Translations under genes and position numbers: made by a program
Origin: Nitrospinaceae bacterium
GTDB taxonomy: Bacteria; Nitrospinota; Nitrospinia; Nitrospinales; VA-1
Direction: 5' to 3'
Assembly (NCBI GenBank): GCA_021604505.1
Contig: BQJC01000001.1
Coordinates: 956,218-1,020,217 of the forward strand
DNA length: 64,000 nt
Part shown: one piece after another, positions 35,542-45,385 of the stretch
Layout of the letters: each line of letters opens with the position of its first letter
Position numbering within the stretch: position 1 is the stretch's first letter
The notes under the pieces: generated by a model
What the model saw: the letters and a program-made list of their open reading frames with translations, nothing else
What the model was told of the DNA's origin: nothing
The model's database searches: none

Positions 35542-37521
35542 CTACGTCTTAGGGGGGTCAGCAACTGCAGTGCCATCGCGATTAATCAAAGGGACTCTCA
35601 GTGTGACGAAGGTCCCATTTTCCGGAACCCCTTTGATATGAAATTCTCCTCCCCAAAGCCGGGCGCGCTCCCTCATACCCAGGATGCCCATTGACCATTC
35701 GCTGTAAACCTGCGTCTGGGAAATGCCTTTTCCATTGTCCCGAATGGTCAGACAGATTTGTTCACTATTTTTCATAAAGTTGATATGGATTCTCGATGCA
35801 TCTGCATGCCGGGCGACGTTTGTCAGAGTTTCCTGGAGAATCCGATAAATCATAATAGCCTGGTCGTCGTTCAGGTCGATGTGCGATGGTTGTATGCTGA
35901 GCACACATTGAATGCCTGTTTTTTCTTGAAACTCCTTGACCTGCCACTCAATCGCTTCGCAAATTCCAAGGTTATCCAGAATCGTTGGGTGCAAATCCGA
36001 AGTGATTCTTTGTACCGTCTCCATCACAACGTCAATGAGTTTTTCCATCGAAACGATTTTCTCACGCAGAGCCAGCTGGGATTCAGAAATTCGCGGTTTC
36101 ACCCAGTTGAAATCGTATTTTAAACCGGTCAGTAATTGACCGATTTCATCGTGAACTTCTCGGGCGATATGTCTGCGCTCTTCCTCTCTTATGGTTTGCA
36201 GCCGGTTGGAAAGGTTCCGAAGTTGTTCAAGAGACACTTCCAATTGGCTTTTTTCATCCTCCCGGCAAGTGATATCCATGGCCATACTGATAACATATCG
36301 CAGGCCATTGGGGAGCCGTCCCAGCGGACTTGAACGAAAATCCCAAACCTGTTTTTCTCCGGAAGAAGTTGTGATCGGGAAAGATCCTTCTAATTTTAAT
36401 TTATCAATGCTGTAAAGCTTCTGGATTTCCTTTAAAACCTGTGGTTCTTTCTCACCACAAGCTTTCCGGGCCCAGTCGTTTATCGTAGGAATGTCTGACA
36501 AGTCATAGCCGGTCAACTGGGTCCAGATTTTATTCACCATGTGAACTTGCCCGTCCTCAGAATGAATCATCAAGGGGATGGGTGCATCCCGAACCACCCG
36601 ATACAAGCGGTTTTCAGCTTCATTTAGTTTTTTCTCCACCCGTTGACGTTTTATCTCATTTTGATGGGCGCGAACCAGGTTTCCACAGGTTTCAACGAAA
36701 GGCTGTAAATATTCAACTATATTTTTATTGTAGCCTCCGTCTCGGTTCGCCAGGCAAACCATGCCAAATAATTCATTGTTGTGTATGAAGGGAAGCCCAA
36801 GAAATGAATGCAGGGGGGGATGTCCTTCAGGCAGACCTCCACGCCGAAGATCGGTAGAGGGTGCGTTCGAAATGACAGGTTCACGAGTAGCCAGCACCGC
36901 TCCGTACAGGCTGTCAAAATTGTATAACTCCAAACCCGTTTTCAAAAATTTCTTGTATGCTTTGTTGTTTTCATCTTCCCACCGAATATTTGTGTTGGCC
37001 AGGGATTTGAGGAAAGGTTTTCCATAAGAATCTTTTGTCAATTCAGCGATGAACCCGAATTCGCTCTGAGTGAGAGAAAGTGTTTTTGCCAATAACTCTT
37101 CAAAAAATAAAATGGAATTGGCTTCCTGGATAAACCGGGATTGGGCGTCAGTGATAGCGTCTAAAAGGTTATTGGAAAGGCGCAGTTTCTTTTCTCGTTG
37201 CAAATGCAAAAGACACAGCCATGCAGTCACCCAGATTGCGAACAGAGCGAGAGAGCGATTGATAAAAACTTTCCATAGTTCGCCGCCAATGGGTGATAAG
37301 AAATAACCGGTGATTGTGAGAGTCGACCCAATAATAGCCGCAACCAGAATAGCGCGTCGATCATGGAATAACAATCCGGGAATGATCAGGATAATATAGG
37401 GAACGCCTCCGGCAATGCCCAACTCCCAGATAAGATCCAACGCGAAACCTGTGCAGGCCAGAACTGTGCAAAGGCCGTAGACAAACAAGTTCAAATTTTT
37501 ATTTCTAACTGATTCTAACAT
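35542..37521 (-). CDS. Membrane sensor kinase of the NarX/DegS (HisKA_3) class with GAF and PAS domains
   Basis: A 659-residue kinase. About four to five N-terminal membrane helices (residues 10-105) are followed by a GAF domain (about 130-290; PFLKSLANTNIRWEDENNKAYKK region and FLGLPFIHNNELFGMVCLANRDGGY), a PAS domain (about 315-430), the HisKA_3 dimerisation domain with REVHDEIGQLLTGLKYDF, and an HATPase_c domain (TNVARHADASRIHINF, DNGKGIS, GILGMRERARLWGG). This class phosphorylates NarL-type regulators, and one is encoded next to it. No typical nitrate P-box is visible, so the signal is unknown. Confidence 0.93.
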   Translation of the reverse strand: MLESVRNKNLNLFVYGLCTVLACTGFALDLIWELGIAGGVPYIILIIPGLLFHDRRAILVAAIIGSTLTITGYFLSPIGGELWKVFINRSLALFAIWVTAWLCLLHLQREKKLRLSNNLLDAITDAQSRFIQEANSILFFEELLAKTLSLTQSEFGFIAELTKDSYGKPFLKSLANTNIRWEDENNKAYKKFLKTGLELYNFDSLYGAVLATREPVISNAPSTDLRRGGLPEGHPPLHSFLGLPFIHNNELFGMVCLANRDGGYNKNIVEYLQPFVETCGNLVRAHQNEIKRQRVEKKLNEAENRLYRVVRDAPIPLMIHSEDGQVHMVNKIWTQLTGYDLSDIPTINDWARKACGEKEPQVLKEIQKLYSIDKLKLEGSFPITTSSGEKQVWDFRSSPLGRLPNGLRYVISMAMDITCREDEKSQLEVSLEQLRNLSNRLQTIREEERRHIAREVHDEIGQLLTGLKYDFNWVKPRISESQLALREKIVSMEKLIDVVMETVQRITSDLHPTILDNLGICEAIEWQVKEFQEKTGIQCVLSIQPSHIDLNDDQAIMIYRILQETLTNVARHADASRIHINFMKNSEQICLTIRDNGKGISQTQVYSEWSMGILGMRERARLWGGEFHIKGVPENGTFVTLRVPLINRDGTAVADPPKT

Positions 37522-37794
37522 CCTGGGTTTGTGGCAGAAAAAAAGGGCGAGCGAAAAAATCTATAACCCCTCCAACTATCAAGCACGAGAACCAGCTAAA
37601 CTCAGCCTCAGTGAAAATAGTTTTTGGGTTGTTATATGATTTTATTATGCAGTGCGCACAAGGCTTTTTAAAGGGAAATAAATAGTTTTATAAAACGAGA
37701 AATGCAGAAACAGAATAGTTTCGAACTTTCAATATCGTTACAGGTTAAGTTTTAGGGTGTGGGGATGAATGCGTGTGTTGCTTAGGTTGGGGAG

Positions 37795-38679
37795 TTATTT
37801 TTCTACGATTTGAGTGCCCACTCCTTTTGTGGTAAATATTTCCAAAAGGAGAGCGTGCTGGATGCGCCCATCGATGATATGTGTTTTGACCACGCCCGCC
37901 TTCAACGCATCCAGACAACATTTGACCTTGGGGAGCATGCCGTTCCGGACGACGCGGGTTTTGATAAGGCTCGACGCTTTTTTGCGAGTGAGTTCGGATA
38001 TCAAGGATTGGTCCTTTCCTTGAACGCCTTGCGTATCCGTCATCAGTATGAGTTTTTCAGCTTTCAAGGCGGATGCAATACTGGCCGCCACGAAATCCGC
38101 ATTGATGTTCAGCGTTTCCTGGTTTTTCCCTTTACCTATTGGGGCGATGACCGGAATGAATCCGCTTTTGTCGAGGGTGTCCAAAATTTTGGGATTGACC
38201 CGGGTGATTTCTCCCACAAGACCGAGATCGATGATTTCCGGACGGTCGGTCTCGGGAGATTTTTTAATTTTCGGATGACGCTTGGCGAGGATCAGGTCTC
38301 CGTCTTTTCCCGTGATGCCAACGGCGTTTCCTCCGTGACGGTTGATGAGAGACACGATTTCCTTATTTACTTTTCCACCCAACACCATTTCCACCACATC
38401 GATGGTTTCCTTATTAGTGATCCTCTGGCCTTGGACGAATTCGGATTGGATTCCAAGCGCATCCAGAGTTTTTCCGATTTGCGGTCCGCCCCCATGTACG
38501 ATGACGGGATTGATTCCCACGTATTTCATCAAAACGATATCGCGGGCAAAATCCTCATTTAAACTATCGGAGACCATCGCATTGCCACCGTATTTAACAA
38601 CGATGGTTTTCCCGAAAAATTTTTTAATAAAGGGCAGGGCTTCGAGAAGGGTTTCGGCTTTCTGAATGCTTTTTTTCAC
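37795..38679 (-). CDS. argB: Acetylglutamate kinase
   Basis: A 294-residue amino-acid kinase that phosphorylates N-acetylglutamate in arginine synthesis. It has the ATP-site Lys in [31 protein letters not shown], the substrate segment [35 protein letters not shown], and the C-terminal [19 protein letters not shown]. The N-terminal helix ([20 protein letters not shown]) resembles that of arginine-inhibited hexameric forms. It sits ten bases after hslU. Confidence 0.97.
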   Translation of the reverse strand: MKKSIQKAETLLEALPFIKKFFGKTIVVKYGGNAMVSDSLNEDFARDIVLMKYVGINPVIVHGGGPQIGKTLDALGIQSEFVQGQRITNKETIDVVEMVLGGKVNKEIVSLINRHGGNAVGITGKDGDLILAKRHPKIKKSPETDRPEIIDLGLVGEITRVNPKILDTLDKSGFIPVIAPIGKGKNQETLNINADFVAASIASALKAEKLILMTDTQGVQGKDQSLISELTRKKASSLIKTRVVRNGMLPKVKCCLDALKAGVVKTHIIDGRIQHALLLEIFTTKGVGTQIVEK

Positions 38680-38688
38680 TGGGTCCTT

Positions 38689-40104
38689 TTAGAGAATAAA
38701 CCGGCTCAAATCTTCATTTTCGATGATGTCCTTAAGTTTTTCTTTCACATGCGCCGCATCAATGGAGATCGTTTTATTCTCCAGATCGGGGGCGTCGAAA
38801 GAAATATCCTCCAGCAGCTTTTCCATGATCGTTTGCAGACGGCGGGCGCCGATGTTTTCGGTCCGCTCGTTGACCGTGGCGGACATGGCGGCAATTTCCT
38901 CAATGGCATCTTCGCTAAAACGGATGTCAACTTCCTCGGACTTCATCAGCGATACATATTGCTTGACCAGGGCGTTGTTAGGCTCGGTGAGAATTCTTAT
39001 GAAATCCGCCTTAGTGAGGGAATCCAACTCAACCCGGATCGGGAATCGTCCTTGAAACTCCGGGATCAGGTCCGAGGGTTTGGCCGCGTGAAAAGCTCCC
39101 GCTGAAATAAAGAGGATGTGATCGGTCTTTACAATTCCATATTTGGTATTGATGGATGAACCTTCGACAATGGGTAGAAGATCCCGTTGCACACCTTCCC
39201 GGGACACGTCGGCTCCGCCGTGTGCACCCTGTCTGCCGATGATTTTATCGATTTCATCGATAAATATGATGCCGTTTTGCTGAGCCCGATCCACAGCTTC
39301 TTCCGCCAGTTTTTCAGGGTCGATCAGTTTTTCCGCTTCCTCCCGTGCCAGCACTTTGAATGCTTCAGGAACTTTCAATTTCTTTTTTTTAGTTTTTTGC
39401 GGAAACATGGAACCCAGCATATCCTTGATGTTATTACCCATCTCCTCCATGCCTTGCCCCGAGACCACATCGATCATGGGCGTGGACTTCTCCTGAATTT
39501 CAACTTCTATCGTCCGGTCATCGAAGCGGCCCTCTTTCAGGTATACGGCGAACTTGGTTCGGGTGCTTTCGTGCTTTTCCCTTTCCGGATCGCTTCGGGT
39601 TTGATCTCCCGCAGAAAATAAACTCCCCGGAGGCGGCGGCAGGAGAAGATCGAGCAGTCGTTCCTCGGCTTGTTCCCTGGCTTTTTGCTGGACTTCCAGT
39701 TCTTTTTCTTCACGCACCATGGTCTTGCTCAATTCCACAAGGTCGCGGACCATGGATTCGACATCACGTCCCACGTAGCCCACTTCCGTGTACTTGGAAG
39801 CCTCCACTTTGACGAACGGAGATTTGGCCAATCGGGCGAGACGACGGGCGATTTCAGTTTTGCCGACCCCGGTGGGGCCAATCATGAGTATATTTTTAGG
39901 AGCGACTTCGTCGCGCATTTCTTTCGACAATTGCAGACGCCGCCAGCGGTTCCTGAGAGCGATGGCCACCGCGCGCTTGGCCTTTTCCTGGCCCACGATA
40001 AACTTGTCCAGCTCTTTGACGACTTCCCTTGGGGTCAGAGAGGCCATGAATTCGTCCGGTTTTTTTTGATCGGGAGTTTTCATCAGAGAAACACTATCGT
40101 TCAT
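38689..40104 (-). CDS. hslU: ATPase subunit of the HslVU protease
   Basis: A 471-residue AAA+ unfoldase (ClpY) of the HslVU proteasome-like protease. [34 protein letters not shown] opens the conserved part; the Walker A is [15 protein letters not shown] and Walker B is [11 protein letters not shown], with the pore loop in [11 protein letters not shown] and the I domain between. The C-terminus ends SRFIL, the segment that docks into HslV. I place the start at ATG 40104, just after the hslV stop; a later Met (40047) would also give a complete family core. Cotranscribed with hslV. Confidence 0.95.
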   Translation of the reverse strand: MNDSVSLMKTPDQKKPDEFMASLTPREVVKELDKFIVGQEKAKRAVAIALRNRWRRLQLSKEMRDEVAPKNILMIGPTGVGKTEIARRLARLAKSPFVKVEASKYTEVGYVGRDVESMVRDLVELSKTMVREEKELEVQQKAREQAEERLLDLLLPPPPGSLFSAGDQTRSDPEREKHESTRTKFAVYLKEGRFDDRTIEVEIQEKSTPMIDVVSGQGMEEMGNNIKDMLGSMFPQKTKKKKLKVPEAFKVLAREEAEKLIDPEKLAEEAVDRAQQNGIIFIDEIDKIIGRQGAHGGADVSREGVQRDLLPIVEGSSINTKYGIVKTDHILFISAGAFHAAKPSDLIPEFQGRFPIRVELDSLTKADFIRILTEPNNALVKQYVSLMKSEEVDIRFSEDAIEEIAAMSATVNERTENIGARRLQTIMEKLLEDISFDAPDLENKTISIDAAHVKEKLKDIIENEDLSRFIL

Positions 40105-40108
40105 GGAG

Positions 40109-40636
40109 CTACAAATCCTCAATCGTTAAATTCGAATTGGTGTAAATACAAATGGATTGCGCGATGTTCATCGCTTCCTCTACAACCTTTCTGGCGTCGA
40201 GGTCGGTGTGTTCAAAAAGGGCCTTGGCGGCGGCGAGCGCAAACATGCCTCCCGATCCGATGGCGAGAATGCCGTCATCAGGCTCGATCACATCTCCCGT
40301 TCCGGACACAAGAAATGACTTTTCCTTGTCAGCGACGATCAGCATGGCTTCCAGGCGGCGGAGCATCTTGTCGGTCCTCCAGTCCTTGGCAAGCTCTACC
40401 GCCGAGCGGGCCAGGTTGCCCTGAAATTTCTCCAGCTTTTCCTCAAAGCGCGCAAACAAAGAGAACGCGTCCGCGGTGGAGCCTGCAAATCCGCCGATGA
40501 CCTTGTCATGATACATTCTTCTCACCTTATTCGCACTGTGCTTCATCACCGTGTTGCCGAGGGAGACTTGTCCGTCCCCGCCCATAGACACTTTATCGTT
40601 TTTTCGGACACAGAGAATGGTCGTTGCGTGCATCAT
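40109..40636 (-). CDS. hslV: Protease subunit HslV
   Basis: A 175-residue proteasome-like peptidase (ClpQ). The sequence [13 protein letters not shown] places the catalytic N-terminal Thr after a short MHA propeptide, and the rest ([45 protein letters not shown]) is nearly textbook. The Lys in the 30s and the GSGG motif ([17 protein letters not shown]) are present. Its gene is five bases before hslU and downstream of xerC, the order known from other bacteria (xerC/codV-hslV-hslU). Confidence 0.97.
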   Translation of the reverse strand: MMHATTILCVRKNDKVSMGGDGQVSLGNTVMKHSANKVRRMYHDKVIGGFAGSTADAFSLFARFEEKLEKFQGNLARSAVELAKDWRTDKMLRRLEAMLIVADKEKSFLVSGTGDVIEPDDGILAIGSGGMFALAAAKALFEHTDLDARKVVEEAMNIAQSICIYTNSNLTIEDL

Positions 40637-40693
40637 AGGAAATTTAACTTAAAAAATTAGTAAATATTGACTCCGCCAGCGGGTCGCCTGATT

Positions 40694-41629
40694 TCAGGAA
40701 CGCCTGGCAGGCGTTTTTTCCCTCGCTCGGGGATGTGCTTTATCGTAAGTCTCTGCCAAACGGTCGATTGTGAGATGCGTGTATTTTTGAGTTGTGGATA
40801 AACTTGAATGTCCCAGCATTTCCTGAATCGACCGCAAGTCTGCTCCCGCATCGAGCATATGGGTGGCAAAGGAATGTCTCAACGAATGAGGAGAGATTTT
40901 ACCGGAAAAATTGTTTTGTTTGATATATTTTTCCACAATTTTCCGGACTCCACGGACGGAGATCCCTGATCCCCGGAAGTTCAAAAACAACGATTTTGAT
41001 GCCGGAGGCAATTTGGCGGCCCGTTGTTCCCGAAATTCAATATAGGTCCGGAGGACAGCGGCTGACTTTTCTCCCATCGGGAGCAGCCTTTCTTTTTTAC
41101 CCTTTCCTCTTACCTTAACCATTCGCTGTGACAAGTGCAAGTCATCCATGCGAATGCCCACCAGTTCGCTGATCCGAACTCCTGTGCTGTAAAACAACTC
41201 GAGAATCGCCCGGTCTCTCGTTGCGAGAAAATTCTTCCCTTCCGGAAGTTCCAGCAGCCGGAAGATTTCATCGACTGAAAGATAGGAGGGAAGCCTGTGC
41301 ACTTTTTTGGGCGATGGAATCGTTTTGGCCGCGTTGGTTTCCAGATAACCTTCCCGGCAAAGAAATTTAAAAAAAGAGCTCAATGTGGAAAGCTTGCGGG
41401 CCATGGTCGCGCCGGATGCAGAGCTTTCGTAAAGGGAGCTCAGAAATGAACGGATGGTCAGCCGGTCAATTTTTTCCAGGTGGAAAATTTCGCCTTTTGT
41501 TCCATGTCCCGATTCACGTAGAAATTCAACAAATTGACCTAAATCGGTGAGGTAGCTGTTTACCGTGTGTGGGGAGGCGTTCTTCTCTCCAATCAGGTAA
41601 GACTTGAACTCCTGAATGTACTTGTCCAA
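40694..41629 (-). CDS. xerC: Tyrosine recombinase XerC-type
   Basis: A 311-residue site-specific recombinase. The SAM-like N-terminal domain (FKSYLIGEKNASPHTVNSYLTDLGQFVEFL) and the catalytic domain carry all residues: Arg in STGVRISELVGI, Lys in KVRGKGKKERLLP, HSLRHSFATHML, the second His in LGHSSLSTTQKYTHL with the nucleophile Tyr. It would resolve chromosome dimers at dif. Position upstream of hslVU is the classic XerC/CodV context, which is why I prefer XerC to XerD or an integrase. Start is at the usual family point. Confidence 0.92.
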   Translation of the reverse strand: MDKYIQEFKSYLIGEKNASPHTVNSYLTDLGQFVEFLRESGHGTKGEIFHLEKIDRLTIRSFLSSLYESSASGATMARKLSTLSSFFKFLCREGYLETNAAKTIPSPKKVHRLPSYLSVDEIFRLLELPEGKNFLATRDRAILELFYSTGVRISELVGIRMDDLHLSQRMVKVRGKGKKERLLPMGEKSAAVLRTYIEFREQRAAKLPPASKSLFLNFRGSGISVRGVRKIVEKYIKQNNFSGKISPHSLRHSFATHMLDAGADLRSIQEMLGHSSLSTTQKYTHLTIDRLAETYDKAHPRAREKTPARRS

Positions 41630-41910
41630 CTGAAAACTCCTTTGATTTCAATAGTATCAATCTAACTCACGGTAAAATAGAAGTCAAGGCGGGGTCGCTC
41701 TGCAAGGGCGTGGAGGCCCTGATTCAAATCTTCTGCTTTTCAGAAGTTGATCCCTGAGATGTGTCCTGAACGGATTAGCGTTTGGTTTTGGAAAATTTTG
41801 TAAGACTTATTTAGCGGTTTCGACATTACCCTCAGTTTAAAATAAAGAGAAATGATATTCTTCGAACGGTCAACAATGAGTTCCAAATAGGTCCTCTAAG
41901 AATAAAAATC

Positions 41911-43230
41911 ATGCGAAACCTGTTTGCTTCCGGTTTAACAAATCGTTCATCAACCCTGAATACCGCTCAAACGCATATCGTGGCGGAGGCCAAGGCGAGG
42001 ACAAGAAATAGAATGGGCAGGTTTTTCACGAAGAATCAGATTTTAGGAAGAAAAGGCAGCATCGGTTGCGTGTCGTTGGAAATCAGTCAGCGTTGCAATC
42101 TCGACTGCTCTCTTTGCTATCTGTCTTCCAACTCAAATCAGGTAACGGACCTCCCTATCCAGGAGGTGTTTCGCAGGTTGGATGAGATCAAAAACCATTT
42201 CGGTGTGGGAACCAATGTCCAGGTCAGTGGCGGCGACCCCACGATGCGGGATCGCGGGGAACTCATGCGGATCGTGCGCTATACGCGGGAGATTGGATTG
42301 CTCCCTGCCTTATTCACCAACGGCATTCGATGCGACCGCAAGATGCTTGAAGAGCTTGTGGAAAATGGATTGAGCGATGTTGCCTTTCATGTAGACCTCA
42401 CTCAGGGAAGAAAGGGGTTCCGTACTGAAAGGGAACTCAATGAAATCCGCACACTGTATATCGACATGGCGCGCGGGCTGCCGCTGATGGTCATTTTTAA
42501 CACCACGGTCCATGCGGAAAACTTTGTGGAAATTCCGAATCTGGTGCGGTTTTTCATCGAAAATTCCGATGTGGTGGGTTTTGCATCTTTTCAGCTGCAA
42601 GCGGATACGGGGCGCGGAGTGCTTGGCAAACGCAAGGAGTTGATCTCGCTGGAAACGGTGAAGCAACAGATTGACGAAGGAGCAGGTAATTTCCTGGGCT
42701 GGGACGGCATCCGCGTGGGCCATCCAAAGTGCCACAGCTACGTTCCCACCCTGGCAGTAGGAGGAAAAGCCTACAGTCTGATCGACGACCCGGATCTGGC
42801 GGGAGATTTTTTAAACGACTTTCAGCACATGATGCACGATCGCAGGGAATCGCCCGCCGTTATTGTTCTCCGGTATATTTTAGAAGCTTTGAAACAACCC
42901 TCCTGGCTGATCCGGGGAGCAAAGTATTACCTGCCCAGGCTGTGGAAACTCCGCCAGGAAATCCTGGCCAGCCGCGGAAAAGTGCGGAAGATTTCGTTCT
43001 TCGTGCAAAACTTCATGGATGCCGAACATCTCGATCCCGAAAGAATCCAAGCCTGTTCTTTCATGGTCATGACCCCGGACGGCCCTCTGTCGATGTGTGC
43101 CCACAACGCCAAACGGGATGATTATATCCTGCGCCCGATTTCGGTTCCTGATGAAAAAGGGACGGTGATGTTTTATCCACTGAAGAGTAAAAAATCTTTC
43201 ATCGGGGAAAGCCATGAAGCTCCGGCATGA
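41911..43230 (+). CDS. Radical SAM protein with C-terminal Cys-containing extension
   Basis: A 439-residue radical SAM enzyme. The cluster motif is Cys62-x3-Cys66-x2-Cys69 in ISQRCNLDCSLCYLSSN. The SAM-binding glycine motif VSGGDPTMRD replaces the usual GGEP. The C-terminal region has a possible second cluster ligand set (QACSFMVMTPDGPLSMCAHN), typical of auxiliary-cluster enzymes. The general plan resembles the MJ0619-like archaeal group acting on pterins or lipids, but the reaction is not clear. Its gene heads a five-gene plus-strand set; it overlaps the DUF547 gene by 17 bases, so the two are translated together. Confidence 0.88.
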   Translation: MRNLFASGLTNRSSTLNTAQTHIVAEAKARTRNRMGRFFTKNQILGRKGSIGCVSLEISQRCNLDCSLCYLSSNSNQVTDLPIQEVFRRLDEIKNHFGVGTNVQVSGGDPTMRDRGELMRIVRYTREIGLLPALFTNGIRCDRKMLEELVENGLSDVAFHVDLTQGRKGFRTERELNEIRTLYIDMARGLPLMVIFNTTVHAENFVEIPNLVRFFIENSDVVGFASFQLQADTGRGVLGKRKELISLETVKQQIDEGAGNFLGWDGIRVGHPKCHSYVPTLAVGGKAYSLIDDPDLAGDFLNDFQHMMHDRRESPAVIVLRYILEALKQPSWLIRGAKYYLPRLWKLRQEILASRGKVRKISFFVQNFMDAEHLDPERIQACSFMVMTPDGPLSMCAHNAKRDDYILRPISVPDEKGTVMFYPLKSKKSFIGESHEAPA

Positions 43231-44041
43231 AAAATGCAAATTTATTTTTGGGTGCGTTTCCATTTTCCGGATTCTTTTATTGAGTCTGGCAATGGCCGGG
43301 TGCGCGACAGTGGTCCAGCCGCCTTCTATTACCCAGCCCGGAAGCGGAAGTCTTTCCAGAGAATCGGCATTTAGAGCCTGGTCGCAAGTGTTGGCAAGTT
43401 CGGTGGATTGGCAGGGCCGTGTGGATTTTGAGCACCTGGAAAGAAACCCGTCCCCTCTTTATGAATATGTCGCCTACATAGCAAAAGTCAGCCCCGAAAA
43501 GAATCCTGACAAGTTTCCCACTATTGAAGAGCAGTTGGCGTATTACATCAATTCTTATAATGCGCTCGCTATGTATGGAGTCATCACACATGGCCTGCCA
43601 AACAATTTCAACCGTCTGTGGGATCGGGCGAAGTTTTTTAAATTCACGCGGTTTAACATTGGAGGCAGGGAACTTTCGTTATTGAATTATGAAAACGATG
43701 TCATTCGGCCTTTGGGAGATCCAAGAATCCATTTCGCTTTAAACTGCATGGTGCGGGCTTGTCCGCGTCTGCCGCAAACTCCTTTCCGGGCCGAAACCCT
43801 GGATGCCGATTTAGATCGGTTGACCCGCGAGTTTGTCAATGACTCGCGCCACGTTCAGGTATTGCCCGCGGCGGGGCTGGTACGTCTCTCAGAGATCTTT
43901 CGTTTTTACAAGAAAGATTTTGTCAATCCCAAAAGGGCTTCATCCCTGATTGCATACATTAATAAGTATCGTGATGCGCCGGTCAAAAAAAAATTGAAAG
44001 TAGAGTTCATCGCTTATGACTGGACAGTCAATTACAAATAA
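43214..44041 (+). CDS. DUF547 lipoprotein
   Basis: A 275-residue lipoprotein with a lipobox (SLAMAGC, Cys30). The mature part is the DUF547 domain: YYINSYNALAMYGVITHGLP, LSLLNYENDVIRPLGDPRIHFALNCMVRACPRL and the late FYKKDF. DUF547 is found in bacterial and plant proteins of unknown biochemical activity; a papain-like fold with Cys and His has been proposed. Both conserved His and Cys (HFALNC) are present. The gene overlaps the radical SAM gene by 17 bases, suggesting linked function. Confidence 0.92.
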   Translation: MKLRHEKCKFIFGCVSIFRILLLSLAMAGCATVVQPPSITQPGSGSLSRESAFRAWSQVLASSVDWQGRVDFEHLERNPSPLYEYVAYIAKVSPEKNPDKFPTIEEQLAYYINSYNALAMYGVITHGLPNNFNRLWDRAKFFKFTRFNIGGRELSLLNYENDVIRPLGDPRIHFALNCMVRACPRLPQTPFRAETLDADLDRLTREFVNDSRHVQVLPAAGLVRLSEIFRFYKKDFVNPKRASSLIAYINKYRDAPVKKKLKVEFIAYDWTVNYK

Positions 44042-44165
44042 AGTCGTCCTCCGGTCATTGCAGTTTTTTATGGCCTCCGTGCTTCTGTTGACCGGAATAG
44101 GAAAATTACTGGATGTCCCGGGGTTTGTGCAGGTTCTCATCGCCTACCAAACGGTTCCGGACTGA
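44016..44165 (+). pseudogene. Truncated MauE/DoxX-like membrane protein (49 residues)
   Basis: A short frame begins at an ATG inside the end of the DUF547 gene and ends before the thioredoxin gene. It encodes one membrane helix with the motif MASVLLLTGIGKLLDVPGFV followed by QVLIAYQTVPD, which matches the first helix and following loop of MauE/DoxX-type four-helix proteins (helix, GxxKLxDxxGF, then AYxxLP). The remaining three helices are missing: translation stops directly after the loop and the next gene begins 30 bases later. So it is either a remnant of such a protein or a small one-helix derivative. MauE-like proteins work with thioredoxins, and one follows immediately. Confidence 0.55.
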
Positions 44166-44194
44166 ATAGCAATTTTTTAAAAAGGAGAAAACTT

Positions 44195-44758
44195 ATGGAA
44201 CGTTTCAGATTCATTTCATCACAAACGATATTTACTGCGTTCCTCTTTTTATTTCTCTTTTTTACTTCGGTCATCAATACAACGGCGCACTCTGGCCAAA
44301 AGGACACATCTCCCTTACCGACTCTTTATTCCGCTCCCGAATTTACGGGTTTGACGAATTGGATCAATTCAAAGGAAATTCCTTCCATGAAAGATCTGCG
44401 GGGGAAAGTGGTCCTGGTCGATTTTTGGACCTATTCCTGCTACAACTGCGTCAATACCTTTCCGTATGTTCAGGGTTGGCACGAAAAATTTTCCGGCCAG
44501 GGTCTTGTGGTTCTTGGGATTCATGCACCGGAATTTGACTTTGAACGAAACTCAAAAAATGTCAAAAATGCCGTAAAAGAACACGGTTTGACCTATCCCA
44601 TTGCTTTGGATAACGGATTCAAACTCTGGCGGGCATACAAGAACCGGTATTGGCCGGCCTTTTATTTGATAGATAAAAATGGGATGGTTCGGTACACTCA
44701 TTTCGGTGAAGGCCGGTATAAAGAAATAGAGGCGGCCATTGCCAGTCTCCTAAAGTGA
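44195..44758 (+). CDS. Secreted thioredoxin-like protein, DipZ C-terminal type
   Basis: A 187-residue periplasmic protein with an N-terminal signal/anchor (about residues 11-31) and a thioredoxin fold. The redox site is Cys82-Tyr-Asn-Cys85 in LVDFWTYSCYNCVNTFPYVQGWHEKF; the rest (LVVLGIHAPEFDFERNSKNVKNAVKEHGLTYPIALDN and YWPAFYLIDKNG) follows the TlpA-like part of DipZ/CcdA fusions closely. A good AAAGGAGAAAA ribosome site precedes the ATG. In the family, electrons come from a membrane CcdA/DoxX-like partner; here the neighbouring partner is only a truncated piece. Confidence 0.92.
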   Translation: MERFRFISSQTIFTAFLFLFLFFTSVINTTAHSGQKDTSPLPTLYSAPEFTGLTNWINSKEIPSMKDLRGKVVLVDFWTYSCYNCVNTFPYVQGWHEKFSGQGLVVLGIHAPEFDFERNSKNVKNAVKEHGLTYPIALDNGFKLWRAYKNRYWPAFYLIDKNGMVRYTHFGEGRYKEIEAAIASLLK

Positions 44759-44784
44759 TTTTGTTTTGCAAAGGACCCGAATAG

Positions 44785-45360
44785 ATGGAAGATAAAAACT
44801 CACTTCCTCCCGATAATTTTGAGAGGCAAATCAGACAGGCAAAGGAAAACTTCCAGGTCATCGCGGAATTGAAGGAAAAACTGGATATTCTGACGGAACA
44901 CGTGACCTCCCGTAAAGAAGCGCTGGAAGAAGAAATCGAAGAAAGTCTCCACGAGGCGATAAGAAACAGCAGGGACAGTCTCGAAAAAATTCAGGAGAAC
45001 ATCGACCCGAAGCTGGAGAAAGTCATTCGCGCCAAGTTGGAAGAAATCGACAAAAAAATGAATGTCTGGAAGGAAGAAAGTGTTTCGGCGGTTAAAGAAG
45101 AGATTAAAAAGGAATCGCCGGAGTTGACCAAAAAAATCCTCTGGGAGTTGGATCAGATCATCGTCGAAAAAGTGAAGCTGGTGAAAGACCAGATGATGAA
45201 TTCGGTCAAGGAGGAAGTGAATAACGGGGTGAGTTCAGCACTTGAGGAGTTTAAAAAGGACGCGGATAAAAATTTTCAGCGCATGCGTCTGTTGAGTGTT
45301 GGGTCTCTGATTTTATCGCTGTTGGTTTTGGCGGGCTTTATTTATTTTGCTTCGCAATGA
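44785..45360 (+). CDS. Coiled-coil protein with a C-terminal membrane anchor
   Basis: A 191-residue protein with an almost entirely helical, Glu/Lys-rich body (about residues 10-160) showing heptad-like coiled-coil spacing, followed by a single C-terminal hydrophobic helix (about 168-189) ending in a short polar tail. This gives a cytoplasmic rod anchored at the membrane. No specific family is visible, and such low-complexity sequences match many proteins by chance. It follows the thioredoxin-like gene by 26 bases and probably belongs to the same transcript. Confidence 0.75.
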   Translation: MEDKNSLPPDNFERQIRQAKENFQVIAELKEKLDILTEHVTSRKEALEEEIEESLHEAIRNSRDSLEKIQENIDPKLEKVIRAKLEEIDKKMNVWKEESVSAVKEEIKKESPELTKKILWELDQIIVEKVKLVKDQMMNSVKEEVNNGVSSALEEFKKDADKNFQRMRLLSVGSLILSLLVLAGFIYFASQ

Positions 45361-45385
45361 CTGCTCGTGGGATGGAAAGACCGTT

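Noticed and set aside
40694-41629. Phage or integron integrase
   Set aside because: The domain plan and the location before hslVU indicate the chromosomal XerC; there are no cassette or phage genes nearby.
41690-41760. tRNA-like segment (GATTCAAATC resembling a T loop)
   Set aside because: No acceptor stem, D arm or anticodon arm can be folded around it; the match is a short coincidence.
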